Source of the DNA: an uncultured Granulosicoccaceae bacterium
Lineage (GTDB): Bacteria > Pseudomonadota > Gammaproteobacteria > Granulosicoccales > Granulosicoccaceae
DNA: 36,232 nt
Direction of reading: 5' to 3'
NCBI GenBank assembly: GCA_937922945.1
Contig: CAKZUP010000090.1
Coordinates: 1-36,232 of the forward strand
The notes beneath the pieces were generated by a model. That model worked only from the letters and a program-made list of their open reading frames with translations. It had not been told where the DNA came from and searched no databases. Below are positions 20,293 to 28,793 of the stretch, piece by piece. The translations under genes and the position numbers were made by a program. The first letter of the stretch is position 1, and each line of letters opens with the position of its first letter.

Positions 20293-20485
20293 TCAATATA
20301 ACGCGGCTATACGCTGTTTTGCCGTGCTTCAGCATCATTTAGCAAGAAAACATCCCCATGATCAATATCAGCCCAGAATAGCCTGATATGCTGGCCTTGA
20401 ACGAGGGCTGATGTTCTGTGTTTGAATTTTTCGGCACAGTATTCATTCTTTCGATACGCGGCCCTGCCACTCAAGAGACATTGCA

Positions 20486-21847
20486 ATGAAAAAACTAGTA
20501 TTGGCGTTACCATTAATTGCCGGGGCTTCATGGGCAGGAACCACTCTCTACAGCGGCGCTCAAACACAGCCAGCCTATGAACGATTTCTCGAACAGATGA
20601 ACAGCACGAGAATACTCGTGTTCGAATCCAAGAACTACGATGCCGGGTTCATGAAAAGCACAGCTGTAACTGAAGTCAGATTCAATGATGAGGATAGCCA
20701 GGAAGTTCTTTTTACATTGAACCACAAGATCAGCCATTCCCCAGTTCGAATGGTTCCGGAATCGGCCCGCTTTGGAGCTGCGAATATTGTAACCACACTG
20801 GCTCTTGATAAAATTAAAAACGATGAACAACGCGATTTTCTGACATCGTTCGACACTGGTGAGCCGTTTGTTATCACCACCGACGTCGCAATGGACGGTA
20901 CGACAACCAGCGAAATCAAAATTAATGCCGTTGAGAATATGGGTGAAGAGGCAGTAATTACCAGTAGCGCAGCTACCGTCAACTTACTAACCGACGCCGA
21001 AGGTAATATGCAAGGCGATGGCGAATTGTCAAAATTGCTTATTACTGACAATTCAAACGAGCGTGGCGAGGTATCAGATTTAACGTTCCAGTTCGACATG
21101 GGCAAGTTAGAGGGTGAGACCAGTCTTGCCAAATTCTTCTACAACATAAATCTGAAGGCAAATGTAGCAGAAGCCAAAATAGTCGATAACTCCACCGATG
21201 AACCATTAGCCATAGTGAAAGACATTTACTATGGAATGGATCAAAAACTTGCTGATAAAGAACCTTATGTGAATTTTTCAATGGGTGTTAACTCGATTGC
21301 TACCGATGCCATTCCACTTCGCTCGCTAGATCTGAAATCGGCCGTAACCGGATTTCAAGTTAAAGCACTGATTGCAAACGCCGACTACTTTGCTGGCATA
21401 ACGTCTTCTGACGAACCGGATAAATTGCTATTTACCGGTAAAGGCCTCGAAATTATCCGCGCAACTTTTCCACCTGATACCAGAATAACTATCGACGCCA
21501 CCGCCGATACCCTTGATGGTGCCATCGACGCCAAGATAAATCTCTGGTTTGCAGGCAATGGTTCGCCCGATGGATACACAGGCATGGTAACCGTTGGGGA
21601 TTTAGCCAAAGCGTTCGCAGCAACGATAAATATCAACGCTGATAAAAGCGCCATTATCGCATCACCGCTTGGTGAGTTACTGGGACACCCGTTTGCGCTG
21701 CTGTATCTAAACATCACGGATGACAAAGTCATACTGAACGCCAGTCTGGACAGGCTGTCGTTGTTGGTTAATGGTCAAACATTGCCACTGGAATTAATGG
21801 CGGGTGAAATGCTAACAGTACCACTGAAAAACGCTATAGGATTTTGA
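20486..21847 (+). CDS. DUF945 (YdgA-like) envelope protein
   Basis: This 453-residue protein matches the DUF945/YdgA family of proteobacteria. It has an N-terminal hydrophobic signal or anchor (MKKLVLALPLIAGASWAGTT) followed by a long periplasmic region rich in beta strands. Early in that region is the family-like segment FLEQMNSTRILVFESKNYDAGFMKSTAVTEVRF. No catalytic motif is visible and the role of the family is not established. The ATG has an AAGAGA ribosome site about eight bases upstream. The gene diverges from fadB and converges on the gntR gene, with only 3 bp between stops. Family assignment rests on length, the N-terminal pattern and the strand-rich body. Confidence 0.75.
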   Translation: MKKLVLALPLIAGASWAGTTLYSGAQTQPAYERFLEQMNSTRILVFESKNYDAGFMKSTAVTEVRFNDEDSQEVLFTLNHKISHSPVRMVPESARFGAANIVTTLALDKIKNDEQRDFLTSFDTGEPFVITTDVAMDGTTTSEIKINAVENMGEEAVITSSAATVNLLTDAEGNMQGDGELSKLLITDNSNERGEVSDLTFQFDMGKLEGETSLAKFFYNINLKANVAEAKIVDNSTDEPLAIVKDIYYGMDQKLADKEPYVNFSMGVNSIATDAIPLRSLDLKSAVTGFQVKALIANADYFAGITSSDEPDKLLFTGKGLEIIRATFPPDTRITIDATADTLDGAIDAKINLWFAGNGSPDGYTGMVTVGDLAKAFAATININADKSAIIASPLGELLGHPFALLYLNITDDKVILNASLDRLSLLVNGQTLPLELMAGEMLTVPLKNAIGF

Positions 21848-21850
21848 TGG

Positions 21851-22573
21851 CTATTGGTGATCGTCACTGGCGATACCGATGGGCGAACTATCAAATATTC
21901 CACTGAGAAATTCGCCCGTTCTAACATAGTGATTTCGCAGTTGCTTGCTCGCTGAATCGGCATCGCGCGCTACAACCGCATCCACGATGTGTTGATGCTC
22001 GATAGCAATATCCCTTTTTTTGTAATGCAAAGATTTACCAGCCAGATAACGATAACGAATATTGAGATCATAAAGCTGATCGCAAAACCTGATTAAGATG
22101 GGCGACTCGCACGCATCCAACAGACTCATATGAAAATCCTTATGTCGACTTTCATACTCGTCAGAATTAGATGGTTTCACCTGATTCAATCGATGGTTGG
22201 CCAATACCACGCGCTCTTCCCATGCGTTATTGCCAATCGCGATACTCTTATCCAATGCAATAACATCCAATTGGCAGCGCAGCGCAAGTATTTCATTAAA
22301 GTGTGCCACACTGGCAGGCGCTGCTCTAAAACCCCGCTGATCGAACCGTTCAACCAATTGATCGGATGTTAATAGACTCAGCGCTTCTCGAATGGGTGAT
22401 GCACCAGAATCGAGTGTTTTTTTCAATGACTCGACTTTGAGTTTTTCCCCCGGAGCAATATCACCAATAATGATTTGCTTACGCAACTGCGCGTACACGC
22501 GTTGAGTGGCCGATTCTGTACGGCCAGTATCAACAGAGGTATCGAGTAAGCCGGTGCCGGACATTATGCTCAT
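21851..22573 (-). CDS. GntR-family transcriptional regulator, FCD type
   Basis: This 240-residue regulator has an N-terminal winged helix (about 20-90; RVYAQLRKQIIIGDIAPGEKLKVESL ... ASPIREALSLLTSDQLVERFDQRGF) and a C-terminal all-helical FCD ligand domain. Possible metal-binding residues are in SRHKDFHMSLLDAC and AIEHQHIVDAVVARD. FCD regulators respond to small organic acids, usually an intermediate of the pathway they control. Its ATG lies inside the stop of the dioxygenase gene (ATGA), so it is made with the operon and is the most likely regulator of it. Its binding site may be the palindrome at 28767-28780, or a site upstream of the TRAP genes. That link is inference. Confidence 0.92.
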   Translation of the reverse strand: MSIMSGTGLLDTSVDTGRTESATQRVYAQLRKQIIIGDIAPGEKLKVESLKKTLDSGASPIREALSLLTSDQLVERFDQRGFRAAPASVAHFNEILALRCQLDVIALDKSIAIGNNAWEERVVLANHRLNQVKPSNSDEYESRHKDFHMSLLDACESPILIRFCDQLYDLNIRYRYLAGKSLHYKKRDIAIEHQHIVDAVVARDADSASKQLRNHYVRTGEFLSGIFDSSPIGIASDDHQ

Positions 22574-23448
22574 GCTGCAGGGTCAGGCGATAAGCTTAAG
22601 TCGAATTCAACCACGGAAAAGTCATCAGAAACTTTACCGGACATGTCGAAACCAGAGTCTGGGAACTCGGACGCGGGACATTTTACGTATTGCATAATCA
22701 AATCATCTCGCACACCAAACACGGTGTCTTGATTAAGGTATGGATCATCGTCTGGAAACACTTCGGTTACTAAAGAGCGATAGCCAGCTGCCTTAATAAT
22801 GTAATGCAAGTGCGATGGCCGCCACGGATGCCGCCCTGTTGCATTTAGCATATCGCCTACGGGCCCATCGGTTGGTACCGTATAGCAAACCGGACGCACC
22901 GTGGTGAAATAATATTCGCCGTTTTCATTTGTGGTAAACAACGCGTGAAAACTGTAGGTGTCCTGTTCGGGGTCTTGTGATGAATAGAGCCCATTGGGTG
23001 CCGTCTGCCAGATGTCGAGCGTCGCACCTGCAATCGGCTTATCGTCAGTGTCAGTGATTTTGCCTTTCACTAGCACCAGCTCACCATCGAAATGCTGCTT
23101 TAAATCTGCACCTAAGTCCATGGCGGGTGGATTAGATATATGAAAAGGTCCCAACACACTTGAGCTTGTACCCTTCTCTGGTGAATTGATCATATCGACC
23201 AAAGACGACAAGCCCAACACATCGGATAGCAGAACAAATTCGTCTCTTTCCGGCGTGGTGATTTCACCTGCGCGCCGGAGTATATCCAAACCCACTTGCC
23301 ATTCTTGATGGGTTAGCTTGGTCTCTTTTGCAAACGCGTGTAAATGCGTGGCAAGACTCGTCATTACTTCCACAAGCCTAGGATCAGTGTCGTTGCCGAA
23401 ATAGGAAAGAAACACATCGGTAATATTGTCACTGGTTACATTGTGCAT
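22570..23448 (-). CDS. Intradiol ring-cleavage dioxygenase (hydroxyquinol/catechol 1,2-dioxygenase type)
   Basis: This 292-residue non-heme Fe(III) dioxygenase has an N-terminal helical linker domain followed by the catalytic beta sandwich (from about 100). The four iron ligands are visible: Tyr155 (PNGLYSSQDP), Tyr189 (RPVCYTVPTDGPVG), His213 and His215 (RPSHLHYII). The N-terminal domain and the segments SVLGPFHISN and GATLDIWQTAPNGLY are most like hydroxyquinol 1,2-dioxygenases. It should split the ring of a catechol or a 1,2,4-trihydroxybenzene to a muconate or maleylacetate. Neighbours are TRAP importer genes upstream (21 bp after the large permease) and gntR downstream (overlapping). No maleylacetate reductase is seen in the window. 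Confidence 0.93.
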   Translation of the reverse strand: MHNVTSDNITDVFLSYFGNDTDPRLVEVMTSLATHLHAFAKETKLTHQEWQVGLDILRRAGEITTPERDEFVLLSDVLGLSSLVDMINSPEKGTSSSVLGPFHISNPPAMDLGADLKQHFDGELVLVKGKITDTDDKPIAGATLDIWQTAPNGLYSSQDPEQDTYSFHALFTTNENGEYYFTTVRPVCYTVPTDGPVGDMLNATGRHPWRPSHLHYIIKAAGYRSLVTEVFPDDDPYLNQDTVFGVRDDLIMQYVKCPASEFPDSGFDMSGKVSDDFSVVEFDLSLSPDPAA

Positions 23449-23469
23449 AGTGAAGCTCGCGAAAATTGG

Positions 23470-24777
23470 TTAAGTGAGTACAGTACTAATTACCGGAAAT
23501 CGTATTAAAAGAATCAAAACCAGCAGCATTACGAACGCAAACGGCAATGCACCTAGAAATACATCTTTTAAAGCTATTCTGTCATCGTTAAGCGTGGACT
23601 TTATAACAAAACAGCTTATGCCAAGCGGCGGGGTTAACAACCCAATCTCTGCACCAACCACCGTGACAATGCCAAACCAAACCGGGCTTAATCCCAGCGC
23701 TTCTATGATCGGCAGAAAAAGTGGTACAACAATGAGTATGATCGATGCCGTATCAAGCAAGGTTCCAAGAAACAGCATCAGGCAAACATAGATAACCATG
23801 ACCATGGCGAAACTGAATTGGTTACGTGCGATAATATCGCCGAGCTCATTGGGCAACGCCGCAAGACCCAACATTCGGCTATAAATAGAGGCAGCTGTAA
23901 TCAGGAACAAAATTGCCGCCGTAATATGGCCAGTTTCAATAAGTGCTTCCCAGAACTTCTTTGGTGTCATTTGTCTGCGTATTAGCGCAATGATCAATCC
24001 AACAGCCGCACCTGCCGCACCAGCTTCAACCGGTGTAAGCCAACCCGTATAAATACCACCCAGCACCACAACGATTAGCGTCACCAAAGGCAATGTTTTC
24101 GAGAGCAACTCCCGCTTACCCATAGGTTCGTATTCATCATCTGCCGTCTTACCACCAATAAAAGACGGCACAAAACGTCCGAAAAATGCAATTGCACCAA
24201 TGTACGCCGCCGCTAACATCAGGCCGGGGATGATGCCGGCGACAAACATATCGCCAACTGACTGCTCCGCTACAAACGAATAGATGATGAGCATGGCAGA
24301 CGGTGGGATAATCATTCCAAGAACAGAGGAACCCGCGACGACACCAACCGCAAAGCGAGGGTTATAGTCATGCCGAAGCATCTGCGGAACCGCAACGGTT
24401 GAGAAAACCGAAGCTGATGCGATAGAAGAACCTGTCACCGCAGCAAATACCGCATTGGCCCCAACGGTTGCCATACCGATACCGCCAGTGATTTTTCTGA
24501 ACCCCACGTTCATGACATCGTAAATATCACGACCTAGCCCGGCTTTTGAGACTATGAGCCCCATAAAGGTAAACAGGGGCACTGTCGCAAACGTGTACTC
24601 CATAACACTGTCGCTTAACGCAATCTTTAGAAGATTCATTGCAAGATCAAAATTATCTCGCATAAGCCAAATCGAAACGAACGACACAACACCCAGCGCA
24701 ATTGGAATGTATACACCCAGATAGATCAGCACGACAATTGCCAGTACCGAGATCAGGCCAATTTCGATAGGAGTCAT
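23470..24777 (-). CDS. TRAP transporter large permease (DctM type)
   Basis: This 435-residue protein has about twelve membrane helices and the DctM hallmarks. These include VPLFTFMGLIVSKAGLGRDIYDV, a glycine-rich ATVGANAVFAAVTGSSIASASV stretch and GSSVLGMIIPPSAMLIIY. The C-terminal repeat contains GTLLDTASIILIVVPLFLPI and VVGAEIGLLTPPLGISCFVIKS. It is the secondary-transport subunit and uses a sodium or proton gradient to import an acid delivered by the binding protein. The start overlaps the small-permease stop by four bases. The length is normal for the family. Confidence 0.95.
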   Translation of the reverse strand: MTPIEIGLISVLAIVVLIYLGVYIPIALGVVSFVSIWLMRDNFDLAMNLLKIALSDSVMEYTFATVPLFTFMGLIVSKAGLGRDIYDVMNVGFRKITGGIGMATVGANAVFAAVTGSSIASASVFSTVAVPQMLRHDYNPRFAVGVVAGSSVLGMIIPPSAMLIIYSFVAEQSVGDMFVAGIIPGLMLAAAYIGAIAFFGRFVPSFIGGKTADDEYEPMGKRELLSKTLPLVTLIVVVLGGIYTGWLTPVEAGAAGAAVGLIIALIRRQMTPKKFWEALIETGHITAAILFLITAASIYSRMLGLAALPNELGDIIARNQFSFAMVMVIYVCLMLFLGTLLDTASIILIVVPLFLPIIEALGLSPVWFGIVTVVGAEIGLLTPPLGISCFVIKSTLNDDRIALKDVFLGALPFAFVMLLVLILLIRFPVISTVLT

Positions 24778-25334
24778 GAGATATCTGCTTTCGGTTTAAT
24801 CGCGTCTATAGAACCGCTTTTGTCCGCGTCAGGTTGCTTTGGTAGTAGCGCCATAGACGCAAACAGAAAACACGTGAGTGATGCACTTAAAAAAATGACA
24901 AGCTTAATGGGCCACCAAGGCGCGGTGAATACGCCGGGCACACCAAAATAATCTTTGGTTTCATACATATCGAGAAATTCGGGCCACATTGCCACAGCAA
25001 CAAGCAACATAAACACACTGGCCAGTGCGTTGATAACCCGATTCAAAATGGATGAAAATACCGGGAATCGATGCCCCGTAATAGAGAGAAAACCATCTGA
25101 TCGCGTTAACCGATTTACCCTTACCACATCGGGCAACTGCAAAAACACAATAAGCACCATGGAAAACTGCACAATTTCCACCGCTCCCAGAAAAGGCTGC
25201 CTGCCTGACCCACGTAAAAACACATCGAAGTTGACCACACACACCAACGCCAATACCACTAGTGTGCCCACTACGTTCGCCGCAATGGCTATCCCATCAG
25301 CGAATTGCTTGATTCTAATTAAGAGTGTTTTCAT
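24774..25334 (-). CDS. TRAP transporter small permease (DctQ type)
   Basis: This 186-residue, four-helix protein reads MKTLLIRIKQFADGIAIAANVVGTLVVLALVCVVNFDVFLRGSG from the ATG at 25334. A longer frame with a TTG at 25385 would begin inside the hairpin at 25359-25399, so I reject that start. The segment DVFLRGSGRQPFLGAVEIVQFSMVLIVFLQLPDVVR is the usual DctQ core, followed by two further helices. It pairs with the large permease encoded next to it. No strong ribosome site is visible. Translation may be limited by, or linked to, read-through of the upstream hairpin. Confidence 0.9.
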   Translation of the reverse strand: MKTLLIRIKQFADGIAIAANVVGTLVVLALVCVVNFDVFLRGSGRQPFLGAVEIVQFSMVLIVFLQLPDVVRVNRLTRSDGFLSITGHRFPVFSSILNRVINALASVFMLLVAVAMWPEFLDMYETKDYFGVPGVFTAPWWPIKLVIFLSASLTCFLFASMALLPKQPDADKSGSIDAIKPKADIS

Positions 25335-25358
25335 AAGGCATTGATGAGACGACAATAA

Positions 25359-25399
25359 AAGTAAGGCAGCATTTGATAAGAACAAATACTGCCTTACTT
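25359..25399 (-). terminator. Hairpin between TRAP binding-protein and permease genes
   Basis: A 17-bp inverted repeat with one mismatch (AAGTAAGGCAGCATTTG against its partner) surrounds a 7-base loop. It is followed on the minus strand by TTTTATT. It has the form of an intrinsic terminator. It sits 20 bp after the binding-protein stop and so would reduce, but not abolish, transcription into the permease genes. Confidence 0.8.
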
Positions 25400-25418
25400 A
25401 AAACAGATTAAAACGGCT

Positions 25419-26495
25419 CTATAACTCTGCCGCCCAATCTCGAGTGGGGGTAAAACCGCCAGCCTTCAACTTATCAATGAACGCATTCAACATTTCTGTG
25501 CCCGGCTCTCCTTTACCGTCCAGATCTTTCGCCCATTCAGAGGCAATATTAGGCATGGCATTAGCCCATGCCGCTCTATCGGCTTGAGAAACTTCTACGA
25601 TAGTCCCACCGGCTGCTACATAAGCATCGCGGCTTTCACTTGCGCGGTCCATGGCTACGCCTGCAACATGATCGCGGTATAAAACAGCAACTTCAGTTAA
25701 TACTTCTTTTACTTCATCTGGAAGTTTTTTCCAGAAATCAGCATTGGCTGTAACCGTTTTTGAATTAACCGCACCAAGATCAGCTTTAAGCATATAAGGT
25801 GCTACTTCGGCAATTTTGAACGTTTTGGCAGCTTCTGGCCATAACATGGCGTGATCAACCAAGCCCGTTTGTAACATGCTATAAAAATCGGTTAGACCAC
25901 CACGAACACCAACCGCATCTTTAATGCCTTCAACATAACGCATGTTCATGCCTGCGCCAGCAACCTTTCCGCCTTCAATATCACTTAAGGACGTTACCGG
26001 TTGACTACTAAAAACCTGATAGGTATCCAACACGACGCCAGTGGCCAGATAAACCTGGTTTTGTTTTTCGAACTCTTTTTGCATGGTGGGAAATTCTTTC
26101 GCTATTTCATCCACAGCCTTGGCAACCGCTCTGGCATCTGCTGCGATAAATGGTGAAACAGCGGCAACCGCCTGACTCGGCAACTTTGATGAATGGAAAA
26201 TAGTCGTGACAATCCCGATATCACCTAAGCCGAGCTTGATACCCTCCAATACGCCCTTCGGCTTTACGATTGAACCACCATAGCTTTCTTGCCAGTCCAT
26301 TTCGTAGTTGCCGGTTTTAGCAAGCCGCTTGTCTACTTCGGGGATATAAAAATTAGTGAACTCACTAACCCACATGGCTTTGGCGGGATAACCATCAATG
26401 ACGACGGCTTTGATTTTTTCTGCTGCAAGGCCTGGTGCGGCGAAGGCTGTGCTCATTACCAGTACGGCAAGTGCGCGGCAAATTTTAATACTCAT
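25419..26495 (-). CDS. TRAP transporter substrate-binding protein (DctP type)
   Basis: This 358-residue periplasmic protein has a signal peptide (MSIKICRALAVLVMSTAFAAPGLA, then AEKIKA). The mature chain shows a DctP-type order: WVSEFTNFYIPEVDKRLAK, GVLEGIKLGLGDIGIV, then IEGGKVAGAGMNMRYVEGIKDAVGVRGG. In the last segment an Arg (Arg186) likely holds the ligand carboxylate, as in family members. After it come TDFYSMLQTGLVDHAML and the helical tail. A GAGGAG ribosome site precedes the ATG. It captures an organic acid for the two permeases. The linkage to ring cleavage suggests an aromatic carboxylate or a product of one, which is inference. Confidence 0.92.
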   Translation of the reverse strand: MSIKICRALAVLVMSTAFAAPGLAAEKIKAVVIDGYPAKAMWVSEFTNFYIPEVDKRLAKTGNYEMDWQESYGGSIVKPKGVLEGIKLGLGDIGIVTTIFHSSKLPSQAVAAVSPFIAADARAVAKAVDEIAKEFPTMQKEFEKQNQVYLATGVVLDTYQVFSSQPVTSLSDIEGGKVAGAGMNMRYVEGIKDAVGVRGGLTDFYSMLQTGLVDHAMLWPEAAKTFKIAEVAPYMLKADLGAVNSKTVTANADFWKKLPDEVKEVLTEVAVLYRDHVAGVAMDRASESRDAYVAAGGTIVEVSQADRAAWANAMPNIASEWAKDLDGKGEPGTEMLNAFIDKLKAGGFTPTRDWAAEL

Positions 26496-26547
26496 AACTT
26501 ACTCCTCGTGATTTAACTTAACGTGGTTTACTTTTCAGCTATCTGTC

Positions 26548-27003
26548 TTATGCAGTTTGCCAATTCTCTTCAATCGTTGTTCCCGCCTGGCGAAACAACT
26601 TGGATAGTGGACAATATTTAGCAACTTCGGTTGCAACAAGATCGATCTCTTGTTGTGTTGCGGGCCCGTGGCAAGTGACGTTTAAAACGATGCTTTGGAA
26701 TGGTGTATCGATTTCCTCTGCAAGCGTGACCCCGCGCCGATCGAACGCGCAACTTACGCTGATATCCAGATGCCCGATATCAATGGCGAGCTTGTCCGCA
26801 CACTTATGGCCAATAACATTGGTACAACCAATGAGAGCCGCAAGCGCAGTATCGGTAGGTGTTGGCCCTTGATTCGTTCCACCCCTTTCTGTGGGTTCAT
26901 CGATGGGGAAAGTTAAATCCCGCACAGTTACGTTGGCAAGTGAGTGGCTCGGGCAATTAGCTTCTGCCTTTAAGGTAACCGTGTTTTTTATCTTTATGGC
27001 CAT
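26548..27003 (-). CDS. OsmC-family protein
   Basis: This 151-residue OsmC/Ohr-fold protein has the reactive Cys60 (ALIGCTNVIGHKCAD) and a partner Cys131 (AKYCPLSKLFRQAG). The segments NCPSHSLANVTVRDLTFPID and GTNQGPTPTDTALAALIGC are as in YhfA/YeaE-like OsmC proteins. Classic OsmC and Ohr reduce organic hydroperoxides, using both cysteines. A protective role during ring oxidation would fit its place between the nitroreductase and the TRAP genes. The start is ATG with a weak site. The gene is 52 bp from the binding-protein start on the same strand. Confidence 0.88.
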   Translation of the reverse strand: MAIKIKNTVTLKAEANCPSHSLANVTVRDLTFPIDEPTERGGTNQGPTPTDTALAALIGCTNVIGHKCADKLAIDIGHLDISVSCAFDRRGVTLAEEIDTPFQSIVLNVTCHGPATQQEIDLVATEVAKYCPLSKLFRQAGTTIEENWQTA

Positions 27004-27063
27004 AGTGACTTATTGCTCGTTACCGTTAATTTTTGAGTTTTCTTAAGCCTTGTACGCAAAGCT

Positions 27064-27729
27064 TTACAAAAATGAACATGCATCTTCAAAGGCGAATCGT
27101 GGCAGCTTCTGAAACAATGCAGTTTCATCAGCGTATCCGAGATTGCATAGAAAATTAGATTTAAGTGAGGTCCCGGCAAAAAATTCTTCATCGACTATTT
27201 CATTCGAGAATCCCGACATGGCCCCGACATCCAAGCCGATAGCGCGCGCGGCAATCATGAAATAAGCTCCTTGCAATGTCGAGTTACGGAACGCGGTATC
27301 TTCTATATACGCTTGCTTACCTTTAAAAAATCCTCGACGGTCCTCGTGTGGAAACAGGTATGGCAAAGACTCCCAAAAGCTCAGATCGTAAGCAATAATG
27401 GCCGTAACCGGCGCTGACTTCATTTTGTCGACATTTTTTTCTTTTAACGACTTGGCAAGACGCTCTTTGCCCTCTTCACTTTGAACAAATACGAATCTTG
27501 CAGGGCAAGTATTCATACTGGTTGGACCGGCAGCAGTAATCTCGTACAGAGTTCTGAGCTGCTGTTCGGACACAGGCTCATCTTTCCACGCATAATGCGA
27601 TCGGGCTTTCTTCAATATGAGGTTAATGGAATCTTCATCGAGCTCGGGCTTGTTGGCACGTACAGCTCGATATTCCTGTTGCGCATGCTCGCGCAACTTT
27701 GCTAGTTCTTCTTCACTTAACTGGGTCAT
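27064..27729 (-). CDS. Nitroreductase-family flavoprotein (RutE-like)
   Basis: This 221-residue FMN-dependent oxidoreductase has the motifs EITAAGPTSMNTCPARFVFVQSEEGKERL and TLQGAYFMIAARAIGLDVGAMSGFSNEIVDEEFF. These closely match the RutE/HadB subgroup, in which RutE reduces malonic semialdehyde in pyrimidine degradation. No other rut genes are present, so that exact role is unlikely. In a ring-cleavage cluster it may reduce a quinone, a nitroaromatic or an unsaturated semialdehyde. It sits 94 bp after the fumarylacetoacetate-hydrolase gene on the same strand. The length is somewhat above the family average because of a 50-residue helical N-terminus. Confidence 0.87.
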   Translation of the reverse strand: MTQLSEEELAKLREHAQQEYRAVRANKPELDEDSINLILKKARSHYAWKDEPVSEQQLRTLYEITAAGPTSMNTCPARFVFVQSEEGKERLAKSLKEKNVDKMKSAPVTAIIAYDLSFWESLPYLFPHEDRRGFFKGKQAYIEDTAFRNSTLQGAYFMIAARAIGLDVGAMSGFSNEIVDEEFFAGTSLKSNFLCNLGYADETALFQKLPRFAFEDACSFL

Positions 27730-27823
27730 TTGGTTTGGATCATCTGGTCTGGCTCATTTACGCTTGTTCGGCGCTGGCAATAAATTTGTTCAACGCGCGC
27801 ATGGCGCGAAGTGACATTGAAAA

Positions 27824-28699
27824 TCAGGTTAAGTCCTCTTCGGCAACAATGGGGTTCGCACAAATACCAATGCCTTCAATTTCAACTTCCACGGTTTCGC
27901 CAGGCCGTAACCAACGTTGTGGTGTGCGCGCATGACCAACACCAGGAGGCGTACCCATTGCGATATAGTCGCCCGGCTCAAGGGTGGAGTATTCAGATAT
28001 CGTCGCAATTGTTTTTGCCACTGGCCAAAGCATTTCAGATGTATTTGCCGACTGCAAAATTTCATCACCAACGCGCGTTTCAATTTTCAAGCCTTCACAT
28101 CCGGGGGGAAGCTCATCGGGTGTGACCGCAAACGGGCCGATAGGACCTGTGGCGTCAAAGTTTTTCCCAGGGGTCCATTGGTGGGTTTTGCGCTGATAGT
28201 TTCTAACCGAGCCATCATTAAACACGCTGTAAGCAAAGATATGATCGTAGGCTTTCTCTTCTGTTATGTGCTTACCCGCTTTGCCGATAATGACCATAAG
28301 CTCGACTTCATAATCGAGTTGCTCAGAACAACTTGGACGAATCATCGGAGCGCCTGCGGCCATTAATGAATTTGGACCACGCATAAACAATGCAGGATAT
28401 TCAGGAACCTCGTAGCCACCTTCCTTAATGTGGTCGACATAGTTCAAGCCAAGACAAATGGTTTTGCCCGGCATAGCCACTGGAAGTGCGGGCTTAATAT
28501 CAGCCAAAGCGACTTTATCCGCACCTTTACTCAAACGGGCAACAAGCTCTGCTGCGTTTTCACTGTTAATCAACCCCATTAAATCGTGACCGATTGATGA
28601 GTCTTTTGTTGTTAAATCAATAGCTTGATCGCCATCGACGACAAACACTGAGGGCTTTTCTGACTGAGTAGAGGGGTGATGACCAACAATGAATTTCAT
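27824..28699 (-). CDS. Fumarylacetoacetate-hydrolase-family protein
   Basis: This protein has 291 residues from the ATG at 28699. A longer frame to 28873 runs into the divergent gene and its promoter and is rejected. The C-terminal catalytic domain (about 78-285) has CLGLNYVDHIKEG with His90, FMRGPNSLMAAG, LDYEVELMVIIGKAG (metal ligands Glu131 and Glu133) and FNDGSVRNYQRK (Asp162). It ends with PGDYIAMGTPPGVGHARTP and VEIEGIGICANPI. The family hydrolyses C-C bonds, or isomerises or decarboxylates diketo and oxo-diacids in aromatic catabolism. It is the first gene of the ring-cleavage transcript and likely acts downstream of the dioxygenase. The exact reaction cannot be named. Confidence 0.9.
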   Translation of the reverse strand: MKFIVGHHPSTQSEKPSVFVVDGDQAIDLTTKDSSIGHDLMGLINSENAAELVARLSKGADKVALADIKPALPVAMPGKTICLGLNYVDHIKEGGYEVPEYPALFMRGPNSLMAAGAPMIRPSCSEQLDYEVELMVIIGKAGKHITEEKAYDHIFAYSVFNDGSVRNYQRKTHQWTPGKNFDATGPIGPFAVTPDELPPGCEGLKIETRVGDEILQSANTSEMLWPVAKTIATISEYSTLEPGDYIAMGTPPGVGHARTPQRWLRPGETVEVEIEGIGICANPIVAEEDLT

Positions 28700-28729
28700 A
28701 ACAGGTAGCAGAATAAAGATTAGGGAGAC

Positions 28730-28780
28730 TGGACATTTTTTAACGATATTTTGTATAGTTGTCAATAAATATCGATATTT
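28730..28780. promoter_or_regulatory. Overlapping divergent promoters with a 14-bp palindrome
   Basis: For the YciI-like gene, TGGACA (28730-28735) and TATAGT (28754-28759) form a -35/-10 pair 18 bases apart. For the hydrolase gene on the minus strand, TTGACA (28760-28765) and TTAAAA (28738-28743) are 16 apart. The perfect palindrome AAATATCGATATTT at 28767-28780 sits just after the plus -10 and just upstream of the minus -35. That is a good place for one regulator to control both. Confidence 0.6.
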
Positions 28781-28793
28781 TCTAGGGTTTTTT

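Larger units (their letters stand above)
20122..20485. other. Divergent promoter region of 364 bp (fadBA / DUF945)
   Basis: No gene is seen here. The interval separates fadB (minus) from the DUF945 gene (plus). It holds two candidate operator structures, listed separately: a set of GGTCAA repeats close to fadB and a TTTGTT-AC-AACAAA inverted repeat near the middle. No confident -35/-10 pair could be assigned by eye for either gene. Confidence 0.5.

Noticed and set aside
20635..21132. 165-codon open frame on the minus strand
   Set aside because: It is antisense to the DUF945 gene. Its Ser/Val-rich translation is what a reverse-complement shadow gives, and it has no ribosome site.
27064..27729. 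Malonic semialdehyde reductase of a rut pathway
   Set aside because: The subgroup motifs match RutE, but no other rut gene is present and the neighbours are ring-cleavage genes, so I do not assign the symbol.
27917..28366. 149-codon open frame on the plus strand
   Set aside because: It is antisense to the fumarylacetoacetate-hydrolase-family gene, whose metal ligands and family motifs are intact.
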